A DNA stretch of 13,885 nt, taken from positions 1 through 13,885 of the forward strand of contig DAOTTW010000240.1 of NCBI GenBank assembly GCA_034437615.1, in the 5' to 3' direction. The stretch comes from DAOTTW01 sp034437615. Lineage in GTDB: Bacteria > Chloroflexota > Anaerolineae > Aggregatilineales > Phototrophicaceae. The notes under the pieces were generated by a model that did not search any database, was not told the origin of the DNA, and was given only the letters and a program-made list of their open reading frames with translations. Position numbers and translations under genes: made by a program. Below are positions 1-8,067 of the stretch, one piece after another (positions within the stretch are counted from its first letter, which is position 1; each line of letters begins with the position of its first letter).

Positions 1-6
1 ACCGGA

Positions 7-28
7 GCCGGACGTTTTAACGTCTGGC
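7..28. other. Strong short hairpin at left edge
   Basis: A near-perfect inverted repeat: GCCGGACGT pairs with ACGTCTGGC (one G-T pair) around a TTTA centre, giving a 9-10 bp stem. No T-tract follows on either strand within the visible DNA, so it is not a textbook intrinsic terminator. It may end a gene left of the window or be a dispersed palindrome. The stem is seen directly; its role is unknown. Confidence 0.4.
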
Positions 29-76
29 GACTGAAAATGGGACACATAGCTGAGTAGTTACACACTCCCAGGCGCA

Positions 77-98
77 AATGTGATTTTTATCACTATCG
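77..98 (+). promoter_or_regulatory. CRP/FNR-family-like binding motif
   Basis: The core reads TGTGA-TTTTTA-TCAC with AAA in front, very close to the Escherichia coli CRP consensus (TGTGA-N6-TCACA). Its centre lies near position 87.5, about 73 bp upstream of the transcription start predicted from the TATAAT at 149-154. Class I CRP-type activators commonly bind near -61 to -72, so the placement suits activation of the glycosyltransferase gene that starts at 198. The motif is seen directly; the identity of the regulator is inferred, since CRP/FNR relatives share similar half-sites. Confidence 0.45.
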
Positions 99-125
99 CA
101 CCCTGGTCTATGTCATTTTTTCGCC

Positions 126-154
126 TCGTGATCTGTGCCAGCTTGCAGTATAAT
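126..154 (+). promoter_or_regulatory. Putative sigma-70-type promoter of the GT39 gene
   Basis: A perfect TATAAT lies at 149-154. Seventeen bases upstream, the hexamer TCGTGA (126-131) matches only three of six -35 positions, which is typical of an activator-dependent promoter. The start would fall near 161, leaving a leader of about 37 nt before the ATG at 198. The CRP-like motif upstream supports the idea that an activator compensates for the weak -35. Confidence 0.45.
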
Positions 155-197
155 CCGCGCCGACTTTGTAATAGTCCCAGCGCATCTCATACAGCTT

Positions 198-2087
198 ATG
201 AAACCGCAACAGGCACCTCTAACCTGGCTCTGGCTTGTCCCGCTGCTGCTGCTATCGGGCGCACTCGCTCTGCGGCTGCTCACGGGCGATCTGCTATTCG
301 TCGATGAATACTGGACGCTGCGCTATTCGGGTGGGGGGCGCTTCGGGCCGTATACGCTGTCGGAAATCTGGCATGTGCTGGCCACGCAGGAACCGGGCGG
401 CATGGGCGTGCTGTATCACTGGTTGATTGCAGCCTGGGAGCGCGTTTTTGGGCCGTCGACCTTTAGTTTGCGCTTGTTCTCGTGGATAGCGGGCCTGCTG
501 ACAATTGCCTGGGTGTATCGTCTCGGCAAGGATATGCTGTCGGCACGGGCAGGTTTATACGCGGCGGCGATCATAGCGACCTCGGCGTTTTTTGTGGATT
601 ATCTGCATGAAGCGCGGGCGTATACGCTGACGGCGCTATTTACGGTGGTGGCTGTCTGGGCCTATTGGCACCTGTGCAACCGTCCGGCAAGTCATCCACG
701 CCGCGTCTATTACATCACGCTGGCGCTGATGCTGGCAGCGCTGGCCTATACGCATTACATCGCGCTGGCTATCGGCGCGGGTCTCGGCTTGCATCACCTG
801 CTGACGTTCAGGCGGCGGCGTGAATGGTGGCTGACGTTGCTGGCGATAGTCGCGGGCGGGCTGCTTTTTTTGCCCTGGATGGGCATTACGCTACAGGTGA
901 TCGAAAACGGCGCAAGCGATACGAATCGGCAAAGCGGCTCGATGGCCGCGCAGCAGATTGTGCATGACCTGGGCTATCTGTTCAGCAGCGGTAATTTAGG
1001 CTTGTTGCTGGTGGCTTTGGGGTTGGCCTTGCGTGTACGCCGACGGGCGCTAGGGTTGCTGCTGCTGCTGGTCGCGGTGGTGCTTGGCCTGATTATCCTG
1101 GTGAACACGCTGATTCCGTTTGTGGTGCATCCACGTTACATGCTGCTGTTGTGGCCCTTGCTGGCGCTGTTGGTGGGTTTTGGCTTCACGATGCTGCGTA
1201 TGCTGGCTGCTGGTATGGCGCTGTGGTTGCTGGTGGTGTGGATGGCGTTGGGTAGCCTACAAAGCCTGAACCCGGCCTTCATCGAAGCTGTGCATGGCCA
1301 GATTTACCGTGCGCCGCGCCCTGCCTTCAACGCCACGCTGGATGTGCTGGACGAGGTCGGCCAACCAGGGGATGCGGCGCTGTTTCATATCATCCCGCCC
1401 GGTGATGAACCGTTTAACTATTTCATCCTGGGCTACCACATGGACCATCGGCCCTTTGTGTACGATCAGATCGAGCGTATGAACAGAAGCTTCGCCGGGG
1501 GCGATAACGACTATCTGCGAGATGTGCAAACCATACTAGAGGGCGCGGATTTTGCGTTTACGATAGTGATGCCGCATCTGGAGACGACGCAGCGCACCGG
1601 GGTTGTGAATTATGTGCTGAATACGCAGTATGACGCCTGTGATGTGCTGCTGGATCGGCCCGACATGCGCATGACGCGCTATGCCCACAGGTCGCTATTT
1701 GATGCGGTTGCGCGTTTTGGCGATGGCGGTATTCAGGCCGGGATGTTGCAAGCTTTGCCACAGACGACGCAGGGGCAGCTTGATGTATTGCTGGGCTGGT
1801 CGCTGGCGTCGGATGTGCCGCAGGACACCTATAACGTGGCGCTGCACATCTATGATGATGCTGGCGCGCTGGTCGCACAGACAGATTTTTCGCTGCCGGG
1901 TGACCGGGATGGTTTCGCTTGTGAGGCGGCGACGGTTGCGCTAGATGATGTGCCGCCGGGTGATTACACGTTTAACTTGCTGGTATACAACTGGCAGACA
2001 GGTGAACGCCTGCCACTTACGGATGGCCCTGATAACGCGACAGTACAACAATTAGCACGCCTGACCATCAGCGACACAGATGGATAA
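198..2087 (+). CDS. GT39/ArnT-like polytopic membrane glycosyltransferase
   Basis: Predicted 629-residue integral membrane protein of the GT-C fold (protein mannosyltransferase/ArnT, dolichyl-phosphate-mannose type). Such enzymes move a sugar from a polyprenyl-phosphate donor to lipid or protein on the outer face of the membrane. The first membrane segment (about 8-28) is followed by an extracytoplasmic loop with the Asp-Glu pair D36-E37 (FVDEYWTLRYS), the usual GT-C catalytic or metal site. Further segments follow at roughly 90-160, 170-230 and 264-353, including HPRYMLLLWPLLALL near 311, where this family normally has an R-Y element. Residues 360-629 are soluble and end in a beta-rich region, probably extracytoplasmic. 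Start: ATG at 198 was chosen over an in-frame GTG at 135, because 135 lies upstream of the TATAAT and the ATG begins directly before a hydrophobic segment; no clear Shine-Dalgarno is visible. The gene is convergent with mfd. Donor and acceptor cannot be told from sequence. Confidence 0.8.
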   Translation: MKPQQAPLTWLWLVPLLLLSGALALRLLTGDLLFVDEYWTLRYSGGGRFGPYTLSEIWHVLATQEPGGMGVLYHWLIAAWERVFGPSTFSLRLFSWIAGLLTIAWVYRLGKDMLSARAGLYAAAIIATSAFFVDYLHEARAYTLTALFTVVAVWAYWHLCNRPASHPRRVYYITLALMLAALAYTHYIALAIGAGLGLHHLLTFRRRREWWLTLLAIVAGGLLFLPWMGITLQVIENGASDTNRQSGSMAAQQIVHDLGYLFSSGNLGLLLVALGLALRVRRRALGLLLLLVAVVLGLIILVNTLIPFVVHPRYMLLLWPLLALLVGFGFTMLRMLAAGMALWLLVVWMALGSLQSLNPAFIEAVHGQIYRAPRPAFNATLDVLDEVGQPGDAALFHIIPPGDEPFNYFILGYHMDHRPFVYDQIERMNRSFAGGDNDYLRDVQTILEGADFAFTIVMPHLETTQRTGVVNYVLNTQYDACDVLLDRPDMRMTRYAHRSLFDAVARFGDGGIQAGMLQALPQTTQGQLDVLLGWSLASDVPQDTYNVALHIYDDAGALVAQTDFSLPGDRDGFACEAATVALDDVPPGDYTFNLLVYNWQTGERLPLTDGPDNATVQQLARLTISDTDG

Positions 2088-2130
2088 ACGACAATAAGAC
2101 CGCTTCGCCAACGGTGTCAGGTAGCGCCTT

Positions 2131-2153
2131 AAGAAAACGTGGGTATTCATCCA
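2131..2153 (-). terminator. Weak candidate terminator after mfd
   Basis: Reading the minus strand just past the mfd stop, TGGAT-GAAT-ACCCA can form a 5-bp stem (one G-T pair), followed after two bases by TTTTCTT. The layout matches an intrinsic terminator but the stem is short. It lies in the 82-bp gap between the convergent GT39 and mfd genes. Confidence 0.25.
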
Positions 2154-2169
2154 ACAAAGCCGCTGCTAC

Positions 2170-5100
2170 CTAAACGCCGACCTGCTGCGGCATTCCGTCC
2201 TTAATCTGGTTCAGCACATCCAGCAAGCGCAAACGCCACAGGTTATCAGCGTCCATGCGCAGTTCTACCGCTGTGCGCGATACCTCCACGTCGTCGTTGT
2301 CGCTGCCGTTGAGACGCCACTGCATGACTTTGCGGTCCACAGCCGCCAACCAGGGCAGCTTAACCAGGATGTGCTGACGCGGTTTAATCACCGAGACAGC
2401 GTTAACCGCCGTCGCCAGCAGCTTGACCTCAATCTGATAGAGCAAGCCCTCTACGGCCTCCGGCAAGACACCGAAACGGTCCTGCAATTCGTCGCGTAGC
2501 GTGGCGATGTCATCCGTGTTTTGCAGGCTGCCGATACGCCGATAGAGTTGCAGGCGCAGCGCCATTTCCGGTATCCAATCGTTCGGGATGTAAGCAGCCA
2601 GCGGCAGGTCGATCACGAGGCGCTCTTGCTCGTAGGTCGGCACGCTGGCGGTTTGCGGCTCGCCCTTTTGGTCGCGGATGGCTTGTTGTAGCAGTTGCGT
2701 ATACAGGTGCAGCCCGACTGTTGCGACGTGGCCGGTTTGCTTCATACTCAGGATGTCGCCTGCACCGCGCAGCTCCATATCCCGCATCGCAATCTGAAAG
2801 CCTGCGCCGAGTTCGGTGTGTTCGGCCAGCGTTTCTAAGCGGACTTTTGCTTCTTCGGTCAGCTTGCCGCCAGGATGAAAGAAATAGGCATAGGCTTGCT
2901 GTGCGCTGCGGCCCACGCGCCCGCGTATCTGATACAACTGCGACATGCCAAACCAATCAGCGCGGTCTACGATCAGCGTGTTGACGTTGGGCATATCAAT
3001 GCCGTTTTCGATGATGGATGTGGCCAGCAGGATGTCGTATGCGCCTTTGCCAAAATCCGAGATGACGGCCTCAAGCTGCTTACCTGTCATTTTGCCATGC
3101 CCCACCACCGTTGACGCTTCCGGCACGATTTGCTCGATGCGGTCTTGCAACTGGTAGATGCTTTTCACGCGGTTGTGGATGACAAAGACCTGCCCGCCGC
3201 GATCCATCTCGCGTAATACAGCCTGCCGGATGAGTTTTTCGTCAAGTGGCCCTACATGCGTAATCACAGGCAAGCGTTCTTCCGGCGGCGTCTGGATCAT
3301 GCTAATGTCCCGCACACCCGTCAGGCTCATGTACAGCGTGCGCGGGATGGGCGTCGCGGTCAGCGTGAGAATATCCACCTGAGCACGCAGACTTTTGAAA
3401 TGCTCTTTATGCTTGACGCCGAAGCGCTGCTCCTCGTCCACGATAATCAGGCCCAGGTCTTGCAGCCGAATATCCTTCGAGAGCAGCCGATGCGTGCCGA
3501 TGATGATGTCAACCTGGCCCCGTGACAGCTCATCCACGATTTTGTTTTGTTCGGCCTTGCCCCGGAAGCGCGACAGCATCTCGACCTTAATCGGGAACGG
3601 CTCCATACGGCGGCTGAACGTCTCGTAGTGTTGGCTTGCCAGCACGGTTGTCGGGACGAGCACAGCTACTTGCTTGCCATCCATAACGGCTTTAAAGGCC
3701 GCCCGCAGCGCGACCTCTGTTTTGCCAAAGCCGACATCACCGCATACTAGCCGATCCATCGGCATACTGCTTTGCATATCGCGCTTGATCTCTTTCAGCA
3801 CGTTAAGCTGATCCTCGGTCTCGACGTAGGGGAACGACGCTTCCAGTTCGCGTTGCCAGGGCGTGTCGTCGTTGAAGGTGTGGCCGTGCGTCTTGGCGCG
3901 TCGTGCATAGATTTGCAGCAGTTCCTTCGCCTCGTCCTCGGCGGCTTTCCTGGCTTTCTGACGTGCTTTGGTCCATTCGGCGGGCTTATCCAGCTTGCTC
4001 AGCGACGGCGGCGATTCGTCCGGCCCCACATAGCGCGTCAGGCGGTCCGCTTGATGAATGGGCACGAACAGCATCCCCCGGTCGGCGTATTCTACAACCA
4101 GATATTCGCGCTCGTTGCCTTCGACGGTACGCGCCCGTAAGCCCTGAAATTGGCCGATGCCGTAATCCACATGTACGACATAATCGCCCGCCTTCCAGTC
4201 GGTATAATCGCTTTCCGGCAGCTTATTGGCGCGTTTGCTGGTGGCTTTGCGGCGGCGCGGCTCCGGTCGTGACCAGTTGAATAGCTCGGCATCCGTGACC
4301 AGCGTCAGCGCGTCCCCACAGCCATCGCTGAGCGTCCAACCTTCGGAGAGCACGCCGGGCACAAAGACCAGCCCAGCAGCGTCGGATAAATCGTGGATGT
4401 CCTGCAATTTCGGGATTGCAGCAGAAGCGTCTTGCTCATACCACAATTCTGCAAGCCGCTCGATCTGTTGTGTGACGATCACGATGCGTTCACCCGCTTT
4501 GCGGCGCTCACGCAAGCGGTTCAGCGCGGTTTTAAGCTGGCCGCCGAAGCGCTCACCGGGCGCAAACAGCTTATTATGTGCTGCACCTGTGCCGTTCGTG
4601 CTGCTGTCTGCATCTGTATCGTTTGCTGTGCCCGTCGATGTAATACGCAGTGCTGGCCGTGTGCTTAATTCCTGCTCTAGCGTCTGCCAATCGGCGTAGG
4701 GTGCGGGATGATTCGGGCTGATCTGCTTAGTGCGGATGTTGTTTTCGCGGTTGTGCTCAGCCTCTTGCATCAAATTGAGCACGGTCTCGCGCAGGTCGTC
4801 GGCGTCCTCCACGATCACCAGCGCATTTTCCGGCAGATAATCCAGCAGCGTCACCGTCTCGTTGATGGCGTAGGGCAAGTAATGCTCTAAATGCTGAAAA
4901 GCCTGCCCTTCGCGCAGTGCATCAGCGTCCTGCGTGGCGCTTATCACGGTGCCGTTGCCGCTAGCCAGCCCATTGAACCAATTGGCCAGCGCATCGGCGG
5001 CTTGTGGCATGGTTGCGGGCAGCGCCTCGCGTGCGGGTGGGATGGTGACAGACTCTATCTTGTGGGCGGTACGCTGTGAGGAGGGGTCGAAGCTGCGCAG

Positions 5101-5730
5101 CGTTTCAATCTCATCGTCGAAGAAGTCAATGCGCGTCGGCAGCTTCGCCGCTAGCGGGTAAATATCCAGGATGCCACCACGACGGCTAAACGTGCCCGGT
5201 TCAATCACCATCGTCACCGGCTCATAGCCCATCGCCAGCCACGCTTGCGAGAGCTTCAGCGGGTCGTGGCATTCACCGACGCTTAACGTGCTCAGATGGG
5301 CCTGAAACGTGTCTGGTGGCAGCGTGCGTTGCATCAGCGCCCGCGCCGACGAGATAATCAGCGGTTGCGGGGTGTCGGGCTGCTTGCTTTGCAGGGCGTA
5401 CAGCGTCTCTATGCGTGCCTGAATGCTGGCACGCTCCCAGGGCAGGCGGTCATAAAACATGGGTGTCGGCTCTGCATAGCGGTAGATGCGGCTGACATCA
5501 CCAAGCCACACCGGAAGCTGCTCTGCGATGTTGTGGGCGCGTTTGCCGCGTGCCGTTAGATACAGCAGGGGGCCGCGCCAGTCCTGCGCCAACGCCGCCA
5601 GAAAGTAAGCGCGGGCCGAGCGCACGATATGGGCATCGCCTGCTGTGGGTGTGGCAGATTGCAAGCGCGATAGCAAATCCTGATACGCGGAGAACTCGCG
5701 CACAAGTTGCGTTAATCCGATTAGCTGCAT
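2170..5730 (-). CDS. mfd: Transcription-repair coupling factor Mfd
   Basis: Full-length 1186-residue Mfd, close to the usual 1150-1200. Mfd recognises RNA polymerase stalled at DNA lesions, pushes it off with a superfamily 2 double-stranded DNA translocase, and recruits UvrA to start nucleotide excision repair. Domains in order: N-terminal UvrB-homology region (about 1-340); a CarD-like RNA-polymerase-interacting domain (about 510-575, VVHVDYGIGQFQGL); translocase motor with Walker A GDVGFGKT (664-671), DEEQ box (765-768), TATPIPRT (791-798), ATSIIENGIDMPN (903-915) and the arginine-finger motif QIRGRVGR (934-941); and the C-terminal TRCF domain (about 1035-1150). All motor motifs are intact, so it should be active. 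A low-complexity Ser/Thr/Asp/Gly/Asn stretch at about 364-385 interrupts the linker before the RNA-polymerase-binding domain. Start ATG at 5730 has AGGA a few bases upstream. It follows the AlbA_2 gene by 78 bp in the same direction, so cotranscription is possible. Confidence 0.97.
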   Translation of the reverse strand: MQLIGLTQLVREFSAYQDLLSRLQSATPTAGDAHIVRSARAYFLAALAQDWRGPLLYLTARGKRAHNIAEQLPVWLGDVSRIYRYAEPTPMFYDRLPWERASIQARIETLYALQSKQPDTPQPLIISSARALMQRTLPPDTFQAHLSTLSVGECHDPLKLSQAWLAMGYEPVTMVIEPGTFSRRGGILDIYPLAAKLPTRIDFFDDEIETLRSFDPSSQRTAHKIESVTIPPAREALPATMPQAADALANWFNGLASGNGTVISATQDADALREGQAFQHLEHYLPYAINETVTLLDYLPENALVIVEDADDLRETVLNLMQEAEHNRENNIRTKQISPNHPAPYADWQTLEQELSTRPALRITSTGTANDTDADSSTNGTGAAHNKLFAPGERFGGQLKTALNRLRERRKAGERIVIVTQQIERLAELWYEQDASAAIPKLQDIHDLSDAAGLVFVPGVLSEGWTLSDGCGDALTLVTDAELFNWSRPEPRRRKATSKRANKLPESDYTDWKAGDYVVHVDYGIGQFQGLRARTVEGNEREYLVVEYADRGMLFVPIHQADRLTRYVGPDESPPSLSKLDKPAEWTKARQKARKAAEDEAKELLQIYARRAKTHGHTFNDDTPWQRELEASFPYVETEDQLNVLKEIKRDMQSSMPMDRLVCGDVGFGKTEVALRAAFKAVMDGKQVAVLVPTTVLASQHYETFSRRMEPFPIKVEMLSRFRGKAEQNKIVDELSRGQVDIIIGTHRLLSKDIRLQDLGLIIVDEEQRFGVKHKEHFKSLRAQVDILTLTATPIPRTLYMSLTGVRDISMIQTPPEERLPVITHVGPLDEKLIRQAVLREMDRGGQVFVIHNRVKSIYQLQDRIEQIVPEASTVVGHGKMTGKQLEAVISDFGKGAYDILLATSIIENGIDMPNVNTLIVDRADWFGMSQLYQIRGRVGRSAQQAYAYFFHPGGKLTEEAKVRLETLAEHTELGAGFQIAMRDMELRGAGDILSMKQTGHVATVGLHLYTQLLQQAIRDQKGEPQTASVPTYEQERLVIDLPLAAYIPNDWIPEMALRLQLYRRIGSLQNTDDIATLRDELQDRFGVLPEAVEGLLYQIEVKLLATAVNAVSVIKPRQHILVKLPWLAAVDRKVMQWRLNGSDNDDVEVSRTAVELRMDADNLWRLRLLDVLNQIKDGMPQQVGV

Positions 5731-5808
5731 GGGATTCCTATAGGAGATGCAATGAGACAGAAAAGATAGCGATTGACTGCAACAGACTACTATAAACGAA
5801 TAGACCCG

Positions 5809-6846
5809 CTAAGCGGAGTGTGGGTTGCTCTCCGCGCCTGGGTTGCTTTTTGCGGCCTTGTTTTTGGCTGCTTTGCGCAGGGGCAGCACGTCGGCCAGGC
5901 TTACATTCTCGTCGGCCCAGCTATCATCAAGCCAGTTATTCAGGCGCTCAAGCTGGTCGGCGATGCGCTCCATCGCGGGGTCGGCTGTGCGGCCTGTATA
6001 GCGTATCGGGCTGATACTGCGCCGATAGTCGATCAGTTGGCGGTCGAAGAAGCGGTTGCTGCCCGTATCGCCATATTCAAGCGTGATGTGGATGGGCGCT
6101 TTGCCGAAGAGCGCTTCGCGGTTTTCATAGCGACCCAGGCTGACGCGAAACGGCATATGCGGGTCAATCAGCGGCACACGCAACGGGAAGAAATCCATAC
6201 GCGCAAAGGCTTCTGGCACCGGGTCCAATGAGACGATCACATCCAGCGCTGGAAAATCCAGCACCGCGACCACGACCAGCTCCAACAGGCCATCGCCTGC
6301 GTCCTGTTCACGGATCAGACCACGCAGCATAGGCCGCCGCAAGCCCCGCCTGGAACGGATCGCCTCGACCAGATAGTGATTCGCCGGGTTTGAGTGTGCA
6401 CCAGCACGCACATAATAGCGATGATCCGGGGCCATATGCGGCAGATTGTGGCTTTCACCGAAGGCGACAACCAGCACCACATGGCCGGGTTCTATCGGTG
6501 AAGCGGGGTGCGTCGGGCTGACGGTTTTGACGGAGTATGGCCCCACTGGGACGACCTGATTCAGCGATTGGTCCACCCAATCACCGAGCTTCTGCCGCCC
6601 CATTGTCGCTGGCAAACCGCCGTCAATCTGGCCGTTATCATCTACCCCGGCGATGAGGATGCCGCCGCCCGTATTCCAGAAAGCCGACGCCGCACGGCAG
6701 AGCTTGTGCTTGAGTTCGTTGCGGTATTGCTGGCCTTCGCGTAGGCGGCTGGATTTATACTCGTAATCGTCTGTTTCCCGCGTCGGGAGTTCGGTTAGAT
6801 CGTCCTCTGTCCAATCCCGGATCGCGGTATGGTCATCGCGTGACAT
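5809..6846 (-). CDS. AlbA_2 (Schlafen-type) domain protein
   Basis: A 345-residue predicted cytosolic protein. The N-terminal half carries an AlbA_2 domain (Pfam Schlafen/AlbA_2, a putative nucleic-acid-binding fold often labelled 'ATP-binding' or 'transcriptional regulator'). Its marks are the E-x-K at 29-31 (YEYK), the core AFWNTGGGILIAGVDDNG (55-72), and YYVRAGAHSNPANH (144-157) closing the domain. Residues about 180-345 match no family I recognise: they include a hydrophobic strand-rich part (187-210), and the tail is Lys/Ala/Asn-rich. The helix-turn-helix or ATPase parts often fused to AlbA_2 are not evident. Start: the reading frame is open upstream to about 6996, but that stretch lies inside the preceding propeller gene. 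ATG at 6846 sits two bases after that gene's stop (TAACCATG), which marks it as the true start and suggests translational coupling. The biological role is unknown. Confidence 0.75.
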   Translation of the reverse strand: MSRDDHTAIRDWTEDDLTELPTRETDDYEYKSSRLREGQQYRNELKHKLCRAASAFWNTGGGILIAGVDDNGQIDGGLPATMGRQKLGDWVDQSLNQVVPVGPYSVKTVSPTHPASPIEPGHVVLVVAFGESHNLPHMAPDHRYYVRAGAHSNPANHYLVEAIRSRRGLRRPMLRGLIREQDAGDGLLELVVVAVLDFPALDVIVSLDPVPEAFARMDFFPLRVPLIDPHMPFRVSLGRYENREALFGKAPIHITLEYGDTGSNRFFDRQLIDYRRSISPIRYTGRTADPAMERIADQLERLNNWLDDSWADENVSLADVLPLRKAAKNKAAKSNPGAESNPHSA

Positions 6847-6848
6847 GG

Positions 6849-7961
6849 TTAGCGCCAGTCGATGTCTGCCACACCCAGCGGTGGGGTCAGTGGGCGGACG
6901 TTGTAGCCATCGCGATCCATGAGATACAGCACAAAATCCGTATAGGGGTCTTGCCCCGGTGATGCGAAAGCGATGTACTGTCCATCCGGTGACCAAACCG
7001 GGTCGTAGGCATCATAACCCGCAGCAGCTAATTGACGCACATCAGAGCCATCGGCGTTCATAACGTAAATGCGCCCATCTGCTGCATAAACCATCTCGTG
7101 GCCATCCGGTGACCAATGCGGCGACTGCTCGTTGACGGCGTTATCGGTCAGGCGTTGTAGGCCCGTGCCATCTGCATTGATCGTGTATAGCTCGTCGCCA
7201 TCCGCTGTGGTGCTGCCACGCACGAAAACAATTTGCTGGCTATCCGGCGACCAATCCGGGGCTGTGTCGATGTCGCTTTGCGTCAGGTAACGCATATCAT
7301 CGCGCAGGATTTCGCCCGTGTCCGCAGGCGCAACGGCCAGGCCACTTGAGGTCTGCATCGCCAACCGCTGCCCATCCGGTGACCAATCTGCGGCCAGCAT
7401 CAGCCGCTCCACCGATGCCAGATAGATCAAGATGGAGCTATCGCGGTTGAGCTTGAACAGGTTGATGCTGCCATCCAGCGCCTGACGGCTGAACACCAGT
7501 TCGTCGCCATCTGGCGCATAAGACGGGTCGTATTTCAGGCGCAGGTCGTGCGTCATACGGCAGAGGTTGTCGCCGTTGTCATCCACACGCAACAACTCCA
7601 TGCCGCTCGACGGACCCGCCCGAAAGACAAGGGTAGCGGCTGTGTTTGGGCGTCGGCTGGCGCAGGATGGGATGCCCGCAAAGTATTCGTGTGCCGCGTG
7701 CAGGGCGGTCTGTGTGGCGCGTGTGCTGTACGAAAACGTCGCTCGTTCCGCTATTGGCGGTGGCGAGAAGGCACCACGCATGATGATCGTCGAGAAAGCA
7801 CAGATAGCAACAAACGAAAACAGCGTGGTGAAAAGGGTTGAGCGCGGCACGCGGAACAACTTACGGGGTGTTGCGCGCAAGGGTGCGGGTGGTGGCAACT
7901 GCTCCGCAATGTAATCGGGCAGTTCGCCATCTGGCCCCAGTTCAAAGTTCGGCTTCGTCAT
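6849..7961 (-). CDS. Membrane-anchored TolB-like PD40 beta-propeller
   Basis: A 370-residue protein with a proline-rich cytoplasmic N-terminus (1-41), one membrane segment (about 43-62, STLFTTLFSFVAICAFSTII) and an extracytoplasmic PD40/TolB-type beta-propeller. Blade signatures are YAPDG (148-152), WSPDG (193-197), WSPDS (237-241), WSPDG (283-287) and WSPDG (323-327), with NADG turns at 262-265 and 302-305. Basic residues before the segment (R34-K-L-F-R, R40) and the absence of a lipobox indicate a type II signal anchor, so the propeller lies outside. TolB-type propellers act as protein-binding platforms or sensors; this is not TolB of the Tol-Pal system, since it is membrane-anchored and no tol/pal genes are nearby. 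The repeated blades reuse nearly the same codons: CCATCCGGTGACCAA occurs on the plus strand at 6982, 7102 and 7372. The gene is followed at two bases by the AlbA_2 gene. Confidence 0.82.
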   Translation of the reverse strand: MTKPNFELGPDGELPDYIAEQLPPPAPLRATPRKLFRVPRSTLFTTLFSFVAICAFSTIIMRGAFSPPPIAERATFSYSTRATQTALHAAHEYFAGIPSCASRRPNTAATLVFRAGPSSGMELLRVDDNGDNLCRMTHDLRLKYDPSYAPDGDELVFSRQALDGSINLFKLNRDSSILIYLASVERLMLAADWSPDGQRLAMQTSSGLAVAPADTGEILRDDMRYLTQSDIDTAPDWSPDSQQIVFVRGSTTADGDELYTINADGTGLQRLTDNAVNEQSPHWSPDGHEMVYAADGRIYVMNADGSDVRQLAAAGYDAYDPVWSPDGQYIAFASPGQDPYTDFVLYLMDRDGYNVRPLTPPLGVADIDWR

Positions 7962-8067
7962 GCTGATTTTTCCATAGCAAAAGCATTACCGTGTTGGTCT
8001 GCAATATGGGTTATCGCCGTCTGGACGGGGTTATTTGCGGTTTGTCATGATCCATTATGGCACATAT

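Noticed and set aside
135..197. Upstream GTG start extending the glycosyltransferase by 21 residues
   Set aside because: It lies upstream of the perfect TATAAT at 149-154, and the extra residues do not resemble a GT39 N-terminus; ATG at 198 fits better.
2119..2171. Inverted repeat AGGTAGC...GCTACCT between GT39 and mfd
   Set aside because: Seven-base arms separated by 39 bases and overlapping the mfd stop; too loose to call a terminator or operator.
4226..4699. 157-residue open frame antisense to mfd (and similar ones across 2700-5800)
   Set aside because: Low-complexity shadow translations opposite a strongly conserved gene.
5773..6231. 152-residue open frame antisense to the AlbA_2 gene
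   Set aside because: No recognisable domain; lies opposite a supported gene with clear motifs.
6847..6996. Upstream extension of the AlbA_2 gene by 50 residues
   Set aside because: It overlaps the end of the propeller gene out of frame and encodes nothing recognisable; the ATG two bases after the propeller stop is the natural start.
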